A stretch of DNA of 64,000 bases from Exiguobacterium sp. s146 (GTDB lineage: Bacteria; Bacillota; Bacilli; Exiguobacteriales; Exiguobacteriaceae), in contig NZ_JACSMA010000002.1 of assembly GCF_018618415.1 (NCBI RefSeq), positions 434,001 through 498,000 on the forward strand. The letters are read 5' to 3'. The stretch's first letter is position 1. Each line of letters starts with the position of its first letter. Made by a program: the position numbers and the translations under genes. The notes beneath the pieces are model-generated. The model saw only the letters and a program-made list of their open reading frames with translations. It made no database searches and was not told where the DNA came from. Positions 45,412 to 56,308 of this stretch are shown here, in pieces.

Positions 45412-46702
45412 GGATTTCACTCTCCTTCACACCAAACCAGCCTTTGCGCTTGTCGAAGAGACGACTTGCGACGAGGAGGTGCATCAAATAACGCGAGATG
45501 AAGACGTTCGAGATGAACGTCATCGCGATCGAGATCATGAGCATGAGCGCGAATCCTTTGACGGAACTCGTTCCGAAGTAGAACAAGACCGCTGCCGAGA
45601 TGAGCGTCGTCAAGTTGGCATCGATGATTGTACTGAGCGAGCGACGGTTACCGGCACGGAAAGCCGATAGGACTGACTTCCCGGAACGGAGCTCGTCTTT
45701 AATCCGCTCGGCCGTGATGATGTTCGCATCGACCGCCATACCAATCCCGAGGACGAGACCGGCAATCCCTGGTAGCGTCAAGACGGCGTTAATCCCGTTG
45801 AAGAACAACATAATCAAGTTGATATACAAAATGAGTGTGATGATCGAGACGAGACCGGGTAAACGATAGAAGAACAACATGAACAAGAAGATGGCGACGA
45901 CACCGATGACCGACGCGAAGACGGTCTTCTCAAGCGCGTCTTGACCGAACTGGGCCGAGACCGACGTCGAGTAAATCTCTTCAAGTTTGACCGGGAGTGC
46001 CCCGGCGTTCAAGATGTCCGCTAAACGTTGACCGCTCTCGGCGTCGATATCCCCACCGGAGATGATGGCTTTATCCGACAGAATCGGTCCGTTGACCGAA
46101 GCGTCCGAGACGATTTTCGAATTCTCTTTTTGAATCTCTTCTTCGTACGAGTCACCTTCCTCATAATCGAGCCAGATGACGAGACGGTTTTCTGGTGCCG
46201 GACGCTGGGCGATCTCAGACGTCACTTCACCGAACTGTTCGGCCGACTGGAGCGTCAATTCGACGACCGGGTTCCCTTGCTGATCATAGCTGATCGAGGC
46301 ACCACGCGGTGCGAGATCTTTCCCGTCGAGGAGGACGTTGTCGTCGATGTCACGGAAGGTGAGCTGCGCCGTCGACGAGAGTACCTCGCGGGCATCGTTT
46401 TGGTTCGATACACCTGCGAGTTGGACACGGATTCGGTTACTGTCCTCAATCCGGATATCCGGTTCAGACACACCGAGCACGTTGACCCGGTTGTTGATGG
46501 CGCGAACGGTTGCATTCATCGCTGATTGGTCGATGACATCGCCATCTTCAAGTGGCTGGACTTCGTACAGCACTTCAAACCCGCCTTTGAGGTCAAGGCC
46601 GAGGTTCGTGTTCTTCACGACCCAAGGAGTCGTCAAGACGGCGAGTAGGATCGTTGCAATCATGATGACCGCAAAGATCGCGATATTCCCTTTTTTGTAC
46701 AT
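45401..46702 (-). CDS. secD: Protein translocase subunit SecD
   Basis: Partner of SecF. The 433 residues have helix 1 at about 7-28, the motif GLDLKGGFEVLYEVQ, a large extracytoplasmic domain with P1 head, and five helices near the C-terminus with GMAVDANIITAERIKDELRSGKS and RSLSTIIDANLTTLI, the D5/D6 motifs. AAAGGAA precedes the ATG. In B. subtilis SecD and SecF are one fused polypeptide, whereas here they are separate, overlapping genes. Confidence 0.97.
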   Translation of the reverse strand: MYKKGNIAIFAVIMIATILLAVLTTPWVVKNTNLGLDLKGGFEVLYEVQPLEDGDVIDQSAMNATVRAINNRVNVLGVSEPDIRIEDSNRIRVQLAGVSNQNDAREVLSSTAQLTFRDIDDNVLLDGKDLAPRGASISYDQQGNPVVELTLQSAEQFGEVTSEIAQRPAPENRLVIWLDYEEGDSYEEEIQKENSKIVSDASVNGPILSDKAIISGGDIDAESGQRLADILNAGALPVKLEEIYSTSVSAQFGQDALEKTVFASVIGVVAIFLFMLFFYRLPGLVSIITLILYINLIMLFFNGINAVLTLPGIAGLVLGIGMAVDANIITAERIKDELRSGKSVLSAFRAGNRRSLSTIIDANLTTLISAAVLFYFGTSSVKGFALMLMISIAMTFISNVFISRYLMHLLVASRLFDKRKGWFGVKESEIREL

Positions 46703-46850
46703 ACGACAAATTCCTTTCTAAACACATGTTCTCGTAAAAAAACTTCTCTCGTTAACATTACAAATATTCTAAACATTTATCAATCGTTTTCCTAAAATTG
46801 TAACACGGGAGCGTTGATTTCCCACGCTTTTTTGCGTATACGACTAAATG

Positions 46851-46879
46851 TTGCATTAGGGCAAAACTTGAGCTATGAT
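46851..46879 (+). promoter_or_regulatory. Probable promoter of the ZIP transporter gene
   Basis: TTGCAT (46851-46856) and TATGAT (46874-46879) are separated by 17 nt, 41 nt before the ATG. The rest of the divergent secD/zupT gap is AT-rich, with no clear Zur or Fur box seen. Confidence 0.65.
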
Positions 46880-46920
46880 GTGATTATCAACTTACACTAC
46901 ATGCAAAGGAGTCCTTTCCA

Positions 46921-47775
46921 ATGGATAGCACGATTATCTATGCCTTTTTACTGACATTGTTCGCTGGACTCGCGACGGGAATCGGAAGTATGATCGCCTT
47001 CTTCGCCAAACGGACCAACACTGCGTTCCTGTCGGTGTCCCTTGGCTTCTCAGGCGGGGTCATGATTTACGTATCCTTTATCGAGATTTTTCCGAAGGCA
47101 CTCGCTGAACTCGTCGGCGCCCATGGCGAGCAGACCGGTACACTTTATACGGTCCTCGCGTTCTTCGGCGGGATGATGCTCATCGCGTTAATCGACAAGT
47201 TCATCCCGTCTCCCGAGAATCCGCATGAAGTCAAATTTGTCGAGACGATGCAAAACGACCCGTCGTCTCAAGAACTCGCGACGACGGCGACCGAACGCGT
47301 CCCGTTGAATCACGAGACGAAACAGCGGCTTCATAAGATGGGAATCTTCATGGCACTCGCCATCACGATTCATAACTTCCCGGAAGGCTTGGCCACGTTC
47401 ATCTCGGCCCTCGATGACCCAGCAGTCGGGCTCGCGATTGCCATCGCCATCGCGTTGCACAACATCCCGGAAGGTATCGCCGTCTCGGTGCCGATTTACT
47501 ACGCGACCGGCTCTCGGAAGAAGGCACTGAAACTCTCTTTCTTATCTGGACTCGCGGAACCGCTCGGCGCGGCCGTCGGCTTCCTGTTGTTGATGCCGTT
47601 TTTGAGCGATACGGTGTTCGGCATCATCTTCGCGGCCGTCGGTGGCATCATGGTGTTCATCTCGCTCGATGAATTGCTCCCGGCCGCCCGTGAATACGGT
47701 CGAGCTCACCATGCAGTATACGGCATGGTTGCCGGTATGATGGTCATGGCAGCAAGCTTGATTTTGTTAATGTAA
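46921..47775 (+). CDS. zupT: ZIP family zinc/divalent metal transporter (ZupT-like)
   Basis: A 284-residue membrane protein of the ZIP family, importing zinc and possibly iron or manganese. Eight helices are predicted; helix 4 has the metal motif TIHNFPEGLA (HNFPEG at 151-156) and helix 5 has ALHNIPEGIA (HNIPEG at 180-185), both typical of ZupT. A cytoplasmic loop between helices 3 and 4 is histidine-poor. A GGAG site precedes the ATG and a strong terminator follows, so it is monocistronic. The precise metal is not determinable. Confidence 0.92.
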   Translation: MDSTIIYAFLLTLFAGLATGIGSMIAFFAKRTNTAFLSVSLGFSGGVMIYVSFIEIFPKALAELVGAHGEQTGTLYTVLAFFGGMMLIALIDKFIPSPENPHEVKFVETMQNDPSSQELATTATERVPLNHETKQRLHKMGIFMALAITIHNFPEGLATFISALDDPAVGLAIAIAIALHNIPEGIAVSVPIYYATGSRKKALKLSFLSGLAEPLGAAVGFLLLMPFLSDTVFGIIFAAVGGIMVFISLDELLPAAREYGRAHHAVYGMVAGMMVMAASLILLM

Positions 47776-47800
47776 CCAACTGAGCAATCGGTGAAATTTT

Positions 47801-47842
47801 AAGAGACCGTGGACACTTATTCGTGTGCACGGTCTCTTTTTT
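47801..47842 (+). terminator. Intrinsic terminator of zupT
   Basis: AGAGACCGTG and CACGGTCTCT arms with an inner GACAC/GTGTG stem are followed by TTTTTT. Confidence 0.88.
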
Positions 47843-47870
47843 GTTTGCGCTAAATATGCGTAACAGTTAT

Positions 47871-48179
47871 TTACTCTAGCATATATTCCAAGTTTTCATT
47901 CTTGATTAACGCCATTGCTTCATCCATTGCGATTCCGGTGAGTAATACTATTTTTTCACGACTTACCTGATTATGTGTAATCCAGATTTGCGCCAGTGAT
48001 TCTCCGCAACTTGCTCGAATCATCTCATCCGTACCCTCATCATTAGCGACAGTTAACAAGGCGACTTCTACTTTCTTATCATCTGAGACATTCCCCAAAT
48101 CGATGGCAGCGTCGTCTCTTTCTGTATCACTCGCCGTTTTATCAAGCAATATCTCAATCAATGCAAGTGTATGGTTCAC
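47871..48179 (-). CDS. Hypothetical HEAT-repeat-like protein, AT-rich
   Basis: A 102-residue acidic helical protein. The sequence DERDDAAIDLG-type helices (TERDDAAIDLGNVSDDKK, then VEVALLTVANDE and MIRASCGESLAQIW) resembles HEAT or armadillo repeats used by small adaptor and immunity proteins. It starts with GTG at 48179, with AGAGGT 7 nt upstream, and lies 12 nt after the chemoreceptor gene, so they are co-transcribed. Its GC content is 41% (127 of 309 bases by my count), whereas a sampled line of the neighbouring receptor gene is 63%, suggesting recent acquisition. The function is unknown. Confidence 0.72.
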   Translation of the reverse strand: MNHTLALIEILLDKTASDTERDDAAIDLGNVSDDKKVEVALLTVANDEGTDEMIRASCGESLAQIWITHNQVSREKIVLLTGIAMDEAMALIKNENLEYMLE

Positions 48180-48191
48180 CTTTCATACCTC

Positions 48192-49967
48192 TTAAGATGG
48201 AGTAGTCGACGTCTTAAACAAATGCACAAGGTCTTTCAACTCGACCGACATATGGCTCATCGTCTCGGCGATGCCATTAATTTCTTGAATTGCGGCGAGT
48301 TGTTCTTCTACGTTCGCGCCCGCCTCTTCGACGCTTCGTTGCGTCGAGACCGCGTTCGTCGACATGTCTTCGACCGACACAGCGACCTCGGTCGTGTTCG
48401 CGCTCACTTCTTCCGTCGCCGCCGCGATTTCACTCATTTGCCGAGACGTCTCTTGGATGACGGTGACAATCTCACGGAATGCACCGGCGACTTCGCCCAT
48501 TTGGGTCACACCGCTCGTCACATGTTGGCTCGTGACATCGAACGCGGCCTCCACTTCCGACGTGTCGCGCTGAATGTCGACGACGACCGCTTGAATCTGT
48601 TTCGCCGACTGCTTCGACTCTTCGGCGAGCTTCCGGACCTCGGCTGCGACGACGGCAAATCCTTTGCCATGTTCCCCGGCACGGGCCGCTTCAATCGCCG
48701 CGTTCAAGGCGAGCAGATTCGTCTGTTCCGTGATGGCCGTGATGGAACGGGTGATTTTCTCAATCTCGAGCGATTGGTTCGATAAGCGCTCGACCATCTG
48801 TTGCGTCAAGTCGTTCGCTTGTTGAATCTCCCGCATCTGCTGCTCGGCCAACTGAATCGTTTCAAGCCCTCCACTCGCCGCTTCGAGCGTGTGAATCGTC
48901 TGCTCGTTCACGCCTTGTGAGGCCGCGGCGATTTGATTCAAACCGACAACGGCTTGATTGACGCCAGACGTCCCTTCTTCGGCCCGTTTCGCCGACACTT
49001 GGGCAGCAAGGTTCATCTGTTCGAATAGACCGGCCACCCCTTGCGTCGTCGTGGCGACGTGATCGGTGCTGGCATACAGCTCTTCCGAATAGGCCGTCAC
49101 TTTGTTCGAGGCCGCTCCGACTTGACGAATCAGACCGACGAGGTTGCGTTTCATGTCGTTGAACGCCGTGACGAGGTCACCGAGTTCATCGTTCGAATCG
49201 ACCTCGATATCGCCTCCGGTCAAATCGCCTTCGGCGACGACGCGCGCTTCGCTCACGAGTCGATTGATCGGCTTCAAGAATAGCTTTTGAAGTGCAAGAA
49301 GCGAGAAAAGACCGACAGCGACGCCGATGATACTGATGACGATCATCCAGATAATCGACTGGCCGGCACTCGCTTGGACCGCTTCTGATTCAGCAGCGAG
49401 CGCCTCGCCTTGATACGTGACGAGGTCGGTCACGGTCATCCGGACGCGGTCCGTCGTCGGCGTCACGCTCGTATTGAGCACCGTCTTATAACCAATCTCA
49501 TCTTGTTGTTGACGAAGGTCGATGACGCGCGCCATTTCTGTATCGAGATGTTGATTGAACTTCTCGAGGTCACCAATCCAGGCGATGACTTTCGGATCTG
49601 ACGACGACTGTTCGAGCGTGTCCATCAACTCGTCGCGTTTCGTCTGCGCCGCCTCGAGGCTGATGAGCGTCTTCGGGTTCGAGACGAGCAGATAATAATT
49701 CAAATAGCGTTCGGCATCCGTCACCGTCAACGCCAAATCCTCGGCGACGAGCATGTCCTGCAGCCGTTCGTTCAATACCCGGTCATACTCTGACGTCGCA
49801 TTCTGTAATTGATACGAGCCGAGCGCACCGACCATCAGTAAGGCAATCAACGTCGGGAGGAGCGCGGTCGCCATTTTACGCCGCATCGACGAGCGACCTT
49901 TCACTCTCTCGGGACGACGTCGAACCTTCCAATTTTTAAGTGGGCGTAGCAATCGTTTCACATCCAT
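48192..49967 (-). CDS. Methyl-accepting chemotaxis protein
   Basis: A 591-residue transmembrane chemoreceptor. A cytoplasmic basic N-terminus is followed by helix 1 (about 33-52), a helical extracytoplasmic sensor of the four-helix-bundle type, helix 2 (about 205-228), a HAMP domain ([22 protein letters not shown]) and the signalling domain. Its hairpin tip reads [41 protein letters not shown], given here in parts: [19 protein letters not shown] and [18 protein letters not shown]. No CheR-tethering pentapeptide ends the protein. The ATG at 49967 has AAGGAGA at 7 nt. The ligand is unknown. A cre site in the promoter suggests carbon catabolite control. Confidence 0.94.
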   Translation of the reverse strand: MDVKRLLRPLKNWKVRRRPERVKGRSSMRRKMATALLPTLIALLMVGALGSYQLQNATSEYDRVLNERLQDMLVAEDLALTVTDAERYLNYYLLVSNPKTLISLEAAQTKRDELMDTLEQSSSDPKVIAWIGDLEKFNQHLDTEMARVIDLRQQQDEIGYKTVLNTSVTPTTDRVRMTVTDLVTYQGEALAAESEAVQASAGQSIIWMIVISIIGVAVGLFSLLALQKLFLKPINRLVSEARVVAEGDLTGGDIEVDSNDELGDLVTAFNDMKRNLVGLIRQVGAASNKVTAYSEELYASTDHVATTTQGVAGLFEQMNLAAQVSAKRAEEGTSGVNQAVVGLNQIAAASQGVNEQTIHTLEAASGGLETIQLAEQQMREIQQANDLTQQMVERLSNQSLEIEKITRSITAITEQTNLLALNAAIEAARAGEHGKGFAVVAAEVRKLAEESKQSAKQIQAVVVDIQRDTSEVEAAFDVTSQHVTSGVTQMGEVAGAFREIVTVIQETSRQMSEIAAATEEVSANTTEVAVSVEDMSTNAVSTQRSVEEAGANVEEQLAAIQEINGIAETMSHMSVELKDLVHLFKTSTTPS

Positions 49968-50003
49968 GTCTTTTTCTCCTTCTTTCCAATTCTTCTCAAC
50001 TTG

Positions 50004-50032
50004 ACGATAATGCAAACGTTTTCACGATTCAA
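50004..50032 (-). promoter_or_regulatory. Probable promoter of the chemoreceptor gene
   Basis: TTGAAT (50027-50032) and TATCGT (50004-50009) are 17 nt apart on the minus strand, 37 nt before the ATG. The spacer contains a cre-like site. Confidence 0.55.
50011..50024 (-). promoter_or_regulatory. CcpA cre site at the chemoreceptor promoter
   Basis: TGAAAACGTTTGCA on the minus strand fits the cre consensus TGNAANCGNWNNCW at all fixed positions. It lies between the putative -35 and -10, so CcpA binding would repress the receptor when good sugars are present. This is inferred. Confidence 0.65.
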
Positions 50033-50110
50033 TTTGATTTTTGGAAAACAGGTGGATGTTTCGTCGGATTGATGAAGTTTCAAAAAAACAGATACAAAAT
50101 CGTCATAAAC

Positions 50111-50143
50111 AAAAAAAACACCTGACCAAGGGAGGTCAGGTGT
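50111..50143 (-). terminator. Intrinsic terminator of the ruvAB-queA-tgt-yajC operon
   Basis: CACCTGACC and GGTCAGGTG form a 9-bp stem followed by eight T residues on the minus strand, 9 nt after the yajC stop codon. Confidence 0.92.
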
Positions 50144-50151
50144 TCAAGTGG

Positions 50152-50430
50152 TTACTCGGCGAATGACGAGTTGCCTTTTTTCGTCACTTCAGCAATCGCA
50201 CTGCGATTGAACTTGAGGAGTGACTGGTCACATTTCAATGTGACTTGTGTATCTTCGATTTGGTGGACGACGCCGTGAAGGCCGCCGATTGTTACGACGT
50301 GATCCCCACGCTCAAGCGCGTTTTGCATCGATTGTACTTCCTTCTGACGTTTCGTCTGCGGACGGATCAACAAGAAGTAGAACACGACGAAAATAAGGAT
50401 CATCGGTAATAGTGCTACGAGAGTTTCCAT
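50152..50430 (-). CDS. yajC: Preprotein translocase accessory subunit YajC
   Basis: A 92-residue single-span membrane protein associated with SecDF. The helix is at about 5-22 (VALLPMILIFVVFYFLLIRP), followed by the conserved PQTKRQKEVQSM, and a small domain GDHVVTIGGLHGVVHQI with TKGG-type ending. It is the last gene of the ruvA-ruvB-queA-tgt-yajC operon. AAAGGG precedes the ATG by a longer than usual distance. Confidence 0.96.
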   Translation of the reverse strand: METLVALLPMILIFVVFYFLLIRPQTKRQKEVQSMQNALERGDHVVTIGGLHGVVHQIEDTQVTLKCDQSLLKFNRSAIAEVTKKGNSSFAE

Positions 50431-50513
50431 GCGTAAAATTCACCCTTTCCTTCAATATCAGGTTCATTATACCGTGAAACTGAAACGTTGTCACATAATC
50501 GCTGTCAGAACAA

Positions 50514-52714
<2,201 letters not shown>

Positions 52715-52719
52715 ATCGT

Positions 52720-53715
52720 TTACTCCTCTTCATAGCCAAAATGAGTCTTTGCGTACTGGGTGATCATGCGGCCGCGCGGCGTCCGTTGCAGGAAACCTTG
52801 CTGCAATAAGTACGGTTCATAAACGTCCTCAATCGTCTGGGCGTCTTCCCCGATCGTCGCGGCAAGCGTCTCAAGCCCGACCGGTCCGCCTCCGAACCGT
52901 TCGACCATGGCCCGCAACAGTCGATGATCGACCTCGTCGAGTCCGAGGGCGTCGACATGCAATCGGTCGAGCGCGCTCGACGCCATGGCCGGATCGATTT
53001 CTTTCGTGCCGGCCACTTGGGCGAAGTCACGGACACGGCGCAATAACCGGTTGGCGATTCGCGGCGTGCCACGGGAACGTTTGGCGATGGCGCCGCTCGC
53101 CTCTGGTGAGATTGACAGGCGGAACAGTTGGGCCGTCCGGCTGACGATGGCAGCGAGCTCATGCGTCTCGTAATATTCGAGCTTTAATGTCACACCGAAG
53201 CGGTCACGGAGCGGGGCTGATAGCATACCGGCCCGCGTCGTTGCACCGACGAGCGTGAACGGCGGCAAGTCGATGCGGACGCTTCGTGCCATCTCGCCTT
53301 GTCCGTAGACGATGTCGAGACAGTAGTCCTCCATCGCTGGATAGAGAATCTCTTCGATCGTGCGGCTCAAGCGATGAATCTCATCGATGAACAGGACGTC
53401 GCCCGGTTCGAGTGTCGACAAAATCGCGGCAAGGTCACCCGGACGTTCGATGGCCGGGCCGGCCGTCGTCTTGATGCCGACGCCCATCTCATTGGCGATG
53501 ATTTGGGCGAGCGTCGTCTTTCCGAGTCCCGGGGGACCGTAGAGGAGGACGTGGTCGAGCGTCTCGCTTCGTAGCTTCGCGGCTTGGATGAAGATGGACA
53601 AGTTGCCTTTCGCCTTCTCCTGACCGATATACTGCTCGAACTTTTGCGGACGCAAGCTCCACTCTTCTGAGTCTTCATATTGTTGATGGGATTGTGACAA
53701 CAATCGTTCGTCCAT
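52720..53715 (-). CDS. ruvB: Holliday junction branch migration helicase RuvB
   Basis: Hexameric AAA+ motor driving branch migration with RuvA. The 331 residues have Walker [10 protein letters not shown] (60-68), Walker [11 protein letters not shown] (108-117), sensor 1 GATTRAG and sensor 2 [17 protein letters not shown], followed by the winged-helix domain ending [16 protein letters not shown] precedes the ATG. It lies 10 nt downstream of ruvA. Confidence 0.99.
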   Translation of the reverse strand: MDERLLSQSHQQYEDSEEWSLRPQKFEQYIGQEKAKGNLSIFIQAAKLRSETLDHVLLYGPPGLGKTTLAQIIANEMGVGIKTTAGPAIERPGDLAAILSTLEPGDVLFIDEIHRLSRTIEEILYPAMEDYCLDIVYGQGEMARSVRIDLPPFTLVGATTRAGMLSAPLRDRFGVTLKLEYYETHELAAIVSRTAQLFRLSISPEASGAIAKRSRGTPRIANRLLRRVRDFAQVAGTKEIDPAMASSALDRLHVDALGLDEVDHRLLRAMVERFGGGPVGLETLAATIGEDAQTIEDVYEPYLLQQGFLQRTPRGRMITQYAKTHFGYEEE

Positions 53716-53725
53716 GGTCTCCTCC

Positions 53726-54313
53726 TTATTTCAATAGCAATTGCAGGGCGCGCTTTATGTAAGCGTCTGTCGTCAATATTTCTGAGTTCAATTCCTTGCG
53801 GACACGCGTGATTTCACGCTCCGAGTAGCCGAGGGCGACGAGCGCCTCGCACGCCTCGTCGAGTTCGGACGCACCTTGGGCAAATAAACCGGTGTTCGGC
53901 ACATAGTCCGGGGCGAGCTCGGACAGCTTGCCTTTCAAGTCGAGCGCCATCTGCTTGGCCGTCTTCTTGCCGACACCCGGGAACTTCATCAAGTACTTCT
54001 CGTTCTCGGTCTCGATTGCGTCGATGAGCGCATCCATATCGCCTGAGGCGACGATGGCGAGCGCGCCTTTCGGCCCGATGCCGTTGACGCCGAGCAGTTT
54101 GTTGAACAGTTCGCGTTCCCGGCGTGAGCGGAAACCGTACAGCGTCTGCTGGTCTTCACGCACATAATGATGCGTAAATACGATTACATGTTCGTCTTGT
54201 TCACGATAAAAAAACGGGTTAGGCACACTTACTTTGTAGCCGACGCCCGAAACATCCAACGTTATATATTCCGCGCACACATAGGCGACGGAGCCTTTTA
54301 CGAATTCAATCAC
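53726..54313 (-). CDS. ruvA: Holliday junction branch migration protein RuvA
   Basis: Tetrameric junction-binding partner of RuvB. The 195 residues comprise the OB-fold domain ([12 protein letters not shown], then [14 protein letters not shown]), two helix-hairpin-helix motifs ([15 protein letters not shown] and [19 protein letters not shown]) and the C-terminal RuvB-binding domain ([16 protein letters not shown]). I use the GTG at 54313: it gives MIEFVKG as in Bacillus and GAGGAG is 7-8 nt upstream, while an ATG two codons earlier is only 2 nt from that site. No LexA box is visible upstream. Confidence 0.97.
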   Translation of the reverse strand: MIEFVKGSVAYVCAEYITLDVSGVGYKVSVPNPFFYREQDEHVIVFTHHYVREDQQTLYGFRSRRERELFNKLLGVNGIGPKGALAIVASGDMDALIDAIETENEKYLMKFPGVGKKTAKQMALDLKGKLSELAPDYVPNTGLFAQGASELDEACEALVALGYSEREITRVRKELNSEILTTDAYIKRALQLLLK

Positions 54314-54347
54314 GGTCATATCTCCTCTTCATAGGAAAACTGCATTC

Positions 54348-54375
54348 ATTGTACCATAACCGCCGCCACGAAAAA
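54348..54375 (-). promoter_or_regulatory. Probable promoter of the ruvAB operon
   Basis: TACAAT at 54348-54353 is the -10. The best -35 at 16 nt is TTTTTC, inside the U tract of the nadA terminator, and is weak. Confidence 0.5.
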
Positions 54376-54398
54376 AGGACAGGCGATTGCCTGTCCTT
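54370..54398 (-). terminator. Intrinsic terminator of the nad operon
   Basis: AAGGACAGGC and GCCTGTCCTT form a 10-bp stem overlapping the nadA stop codon and are followed by TTTT on the minus strand. Confidence 0.9.
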
Positions 54399-55476
54399 AG
54401 CGTGCGAGCATCCGTTCCAGGGCGAGGGTCGCCCATTTCGTCGTCTCTTGATCGACGCGGATGATGTTGACCGGATCCATCTCGAGCGACTCGAGTGCCC
54501 AGAGCAGATGCGGTAAATCGATGCGGTTCATCGTCAAGCACGGGCACATGTATGGGTTGAGCGAGATGATGTCTTGCTCAAGATGCGTCGCCGCGAGGCG
54601 GTTGACCAAGTTCATCTCGGTGCCGACGGCCCACTTCGTCCCTGGCGCGCTCGCCTCGATTTGGTCGATGATATAAGATGTCGAGCCGGCCTCGTCCGCC
54701 GCCTGCACGACGTCGAACGTGCACTCGGGATGGACGATGATGCGTCGCTCCGGGTCGTTCTTCCGTAACGCCTCGATTTGGGCGACGTTGAACTTCTCAT
54801 GGACCGAGCAGTGCCCTTTCCATAGAATGACGCGGACGTCCTCGATATCTCCCGTGTAATCGAGTCGTTCCCGGAGCGGGTCCCAGACGGCCATCGCCTC
54901 GAGCGGCACGCCCAAATCATACGCCGTGTTCCGTCCGAGATGTTGGTCCGGCAAGAACAAAATCCGCTCGCCGGCCTCGAGCGCCCAACGCACGATGTCA
55001 TGGGCGTTCGACGACGTGACCGTCGCCCCGCCATGTTTGCCGACGAACGCCTTGATGGCCGCCGTCGAGTTGACGTATGTAATCGGAATGATGCTGTCTC
55101 CGAGCGTATCCGTCAGCTCTTCCCACGCAATCTCCGTCTGATCGATATCAGCCATGTCGGCCATCGAACACCCGGCCCGCATATCCGGCAAGATGACGAG
55201 CTGGTCGTCGCGCGTCAACATGTCGGCCGTCTCGGCCATGAAGTGCACGCCGCAGAAGACGATGAACTCGGCCTCGCTCATCTGTTCGGCAAGCCGTGCG
55301 AGCTGGAGCGAATCTCCGGTCGCATCCGCGAACTGGACGACCTCGTCCTTTTGATAGTGGTGGGCCGGTAAAAACAGACGGCTGCCGAGCCGTGCTTTAA
55401 TGGCTTCAATCCGTTCTTCCATTTGTTCAACCGTCAAGTCAGCGTATAGCGCTGGCATCGTTCCGAGTAACTGCAT
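54397..55476 (-). CDS. nadA: Quinolinate synthase A
   Basis: Fe-S enzyme that condenses iminoaspartate with dihydroxyacetone phosphate to quinolinate. The 359 residues contain cysteines that align with the [4Fe-4S] ligands of B. subtilis NadA: Cys103 (RAGCSMAD), Cys223 (WKGHCSVH) and Cys313 ([11 protein letters not shown]); PECTFD at 251-256 is also conserved. AGGAGG precedes the ATG. It overlaps the 3-prime end of nadC by 38 nt. The adjacent divergent NifS-type desulfurase probably assembles its cluster. Confidence 0.97.
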   Translation of the reverse strand: MQLLGTMPALYADLTVEQMEERIEAIKARLGSRLFLPAHHYQKDEVVQFADATGDSLQLARLAEQMSEAEFIVFCGVHFMAETADMLTRDDQLVILPDMRAGCSMADMADIDQTEIAWEELTDTLGDSIIPITYVNSTAAIKAFVGKHGGATVTSSNAHDIVRWALEAGERILFLPDQHLGRNTAYDLGVPLEAMAVWDPLRERLDYTGDIEDVRVILWKGHCSVHEKFNVAQIEALRKNDPERRIIVHPECTFDVVQAADEAGSTSYIIDQIEASAPGTKWAVGTEMNLVNRLAATHLEQDIISLNPYMCPCLTMNRIDLPHLLWALESLEMDPVNIIRVDQETTKWATLALERMLAR

Positions 55477-56308
55477 GTTTGATTCCTCCTATGAGATTTA
55501 GACTACAATCGAGCGCCGTCACCGAATGGGTCAACTGCCCGATGGAGATGACGTCGATGCCTGTACCGCGATACGAGGCAATCGTCTCGACGGTGATGCC
55601 GCCTGACACTTCCGTCTTGATATGTCCTGGGACGAGCGCGCGCCACACCTTCACTTCTTCCGGCGTCCGGTTGTCGAACATGATGATGTCGGCGTTCGCC
55701 GCAATCGCCTCATGCAACTGGTCGACCGTCTCGACCTCGACTTCGACCGGTGTCGTATGGCCGGCCAGCGTCCGGGCCCGGGCGACCGCGTTCGCGATGC
55801 CGCCGAGTGCCGTGATGTGGTTGTCTTTGATCATGACCGCGTCGTCGAGCCGGAGCCGGTGATTCTTCCCGCCACCCGCGCGAACGGCTTGCTTCTCGAG
55901 CATGCGAAGTCCAGGTGTCGTCTTACGCGTATCGCTGACGGTGATCGTCGGGTCGTCGAGTCGCTCGACGCAACGCCGCGTCATCGTGGCAATGCCGCTC
56001 AAATGTTGGACGAGGTTTAACAGCACCCGTTCCGTCTCGAGGAGCGTCCGTGTCTTGCCCCGCAACGTGAACAGTTCATCCCCGACCGAGACATTCGAAC
56101 CGTCCGGTAGACACGACTCGACGACGAGCCGTTGCAACTGTGCCAGTTCCAAGACGACGTCCATGCCACAGAACACCCCATCCATTTTGGCGGTGACCGT
56201 GGCGAATGATGTTTCGCGCTGATCAATCAACCCGCTCGAGATATCGCCGAAGCCGATGTCCTCATGTAGAAATGCCGTCAGCTGTTCGCGCAAAGCGATC
56301 TTGTTCAT
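55439..56308 (-). CDS. nadC: Nicotinate-nucleotide pyrophosphorylase (carboxylating)
   Basis: Converts quinolinate and PRPP to nicotinate mononucleotide. The 289 residues show [11 protein letters not shown] near the N-terminus, then [41 protein letters not shown] and the barrel segments [13 protein letters not shown] and [12 protein letters not shown]. The ATG at 56308 has GGAGG 6 nt upstream. It overlaps nadB by 47 nt and nadA by 38 nt, unusually long overlaps that extend its C-terminus ([14 protein letters not shown]) past the usual end. Confidence 0.97.
   Translation of the reverse strand: MNKIALREQLTAFLHEDIGFGDISSGLIDQRETSFATVTAKMDGVFCGMDVVLELAQLQRLVVESCLPDGSNVSVGDELFTLRGKTRTLLETERVLLNLVQHLSGIATMTRRCVERLDDPTITVSDTRKTTPGLRMLEKQAVRAGGGKNHRLRLDDAVMIKDNHITALGGIANAVARARTLAGHTTPVEVEVETVDQLHEAIAANADIIMFDNRTPEEVKVWRALVPGHIKTEVSGGITVETIASYRGTGIDVISIGQLTHSVTALDCSLNLIGGIKHAVTRNDASAIR

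Noticed and set aside
49968-50110. Sigma-D promoter for the chemoreceptor gene
   Set aside because: A CCGACGAA resembles the -10, but no TAAA-like -35 lies 15 nt upstream, whereas a sigma-A-like pair with 17-nt spacing is present.
54314-54372. LexA box at ruvA, expected from Bacillus
   Set aside because: No CGAAC-N4-GTTCG-like sequence could be found between nadA and ruvA.
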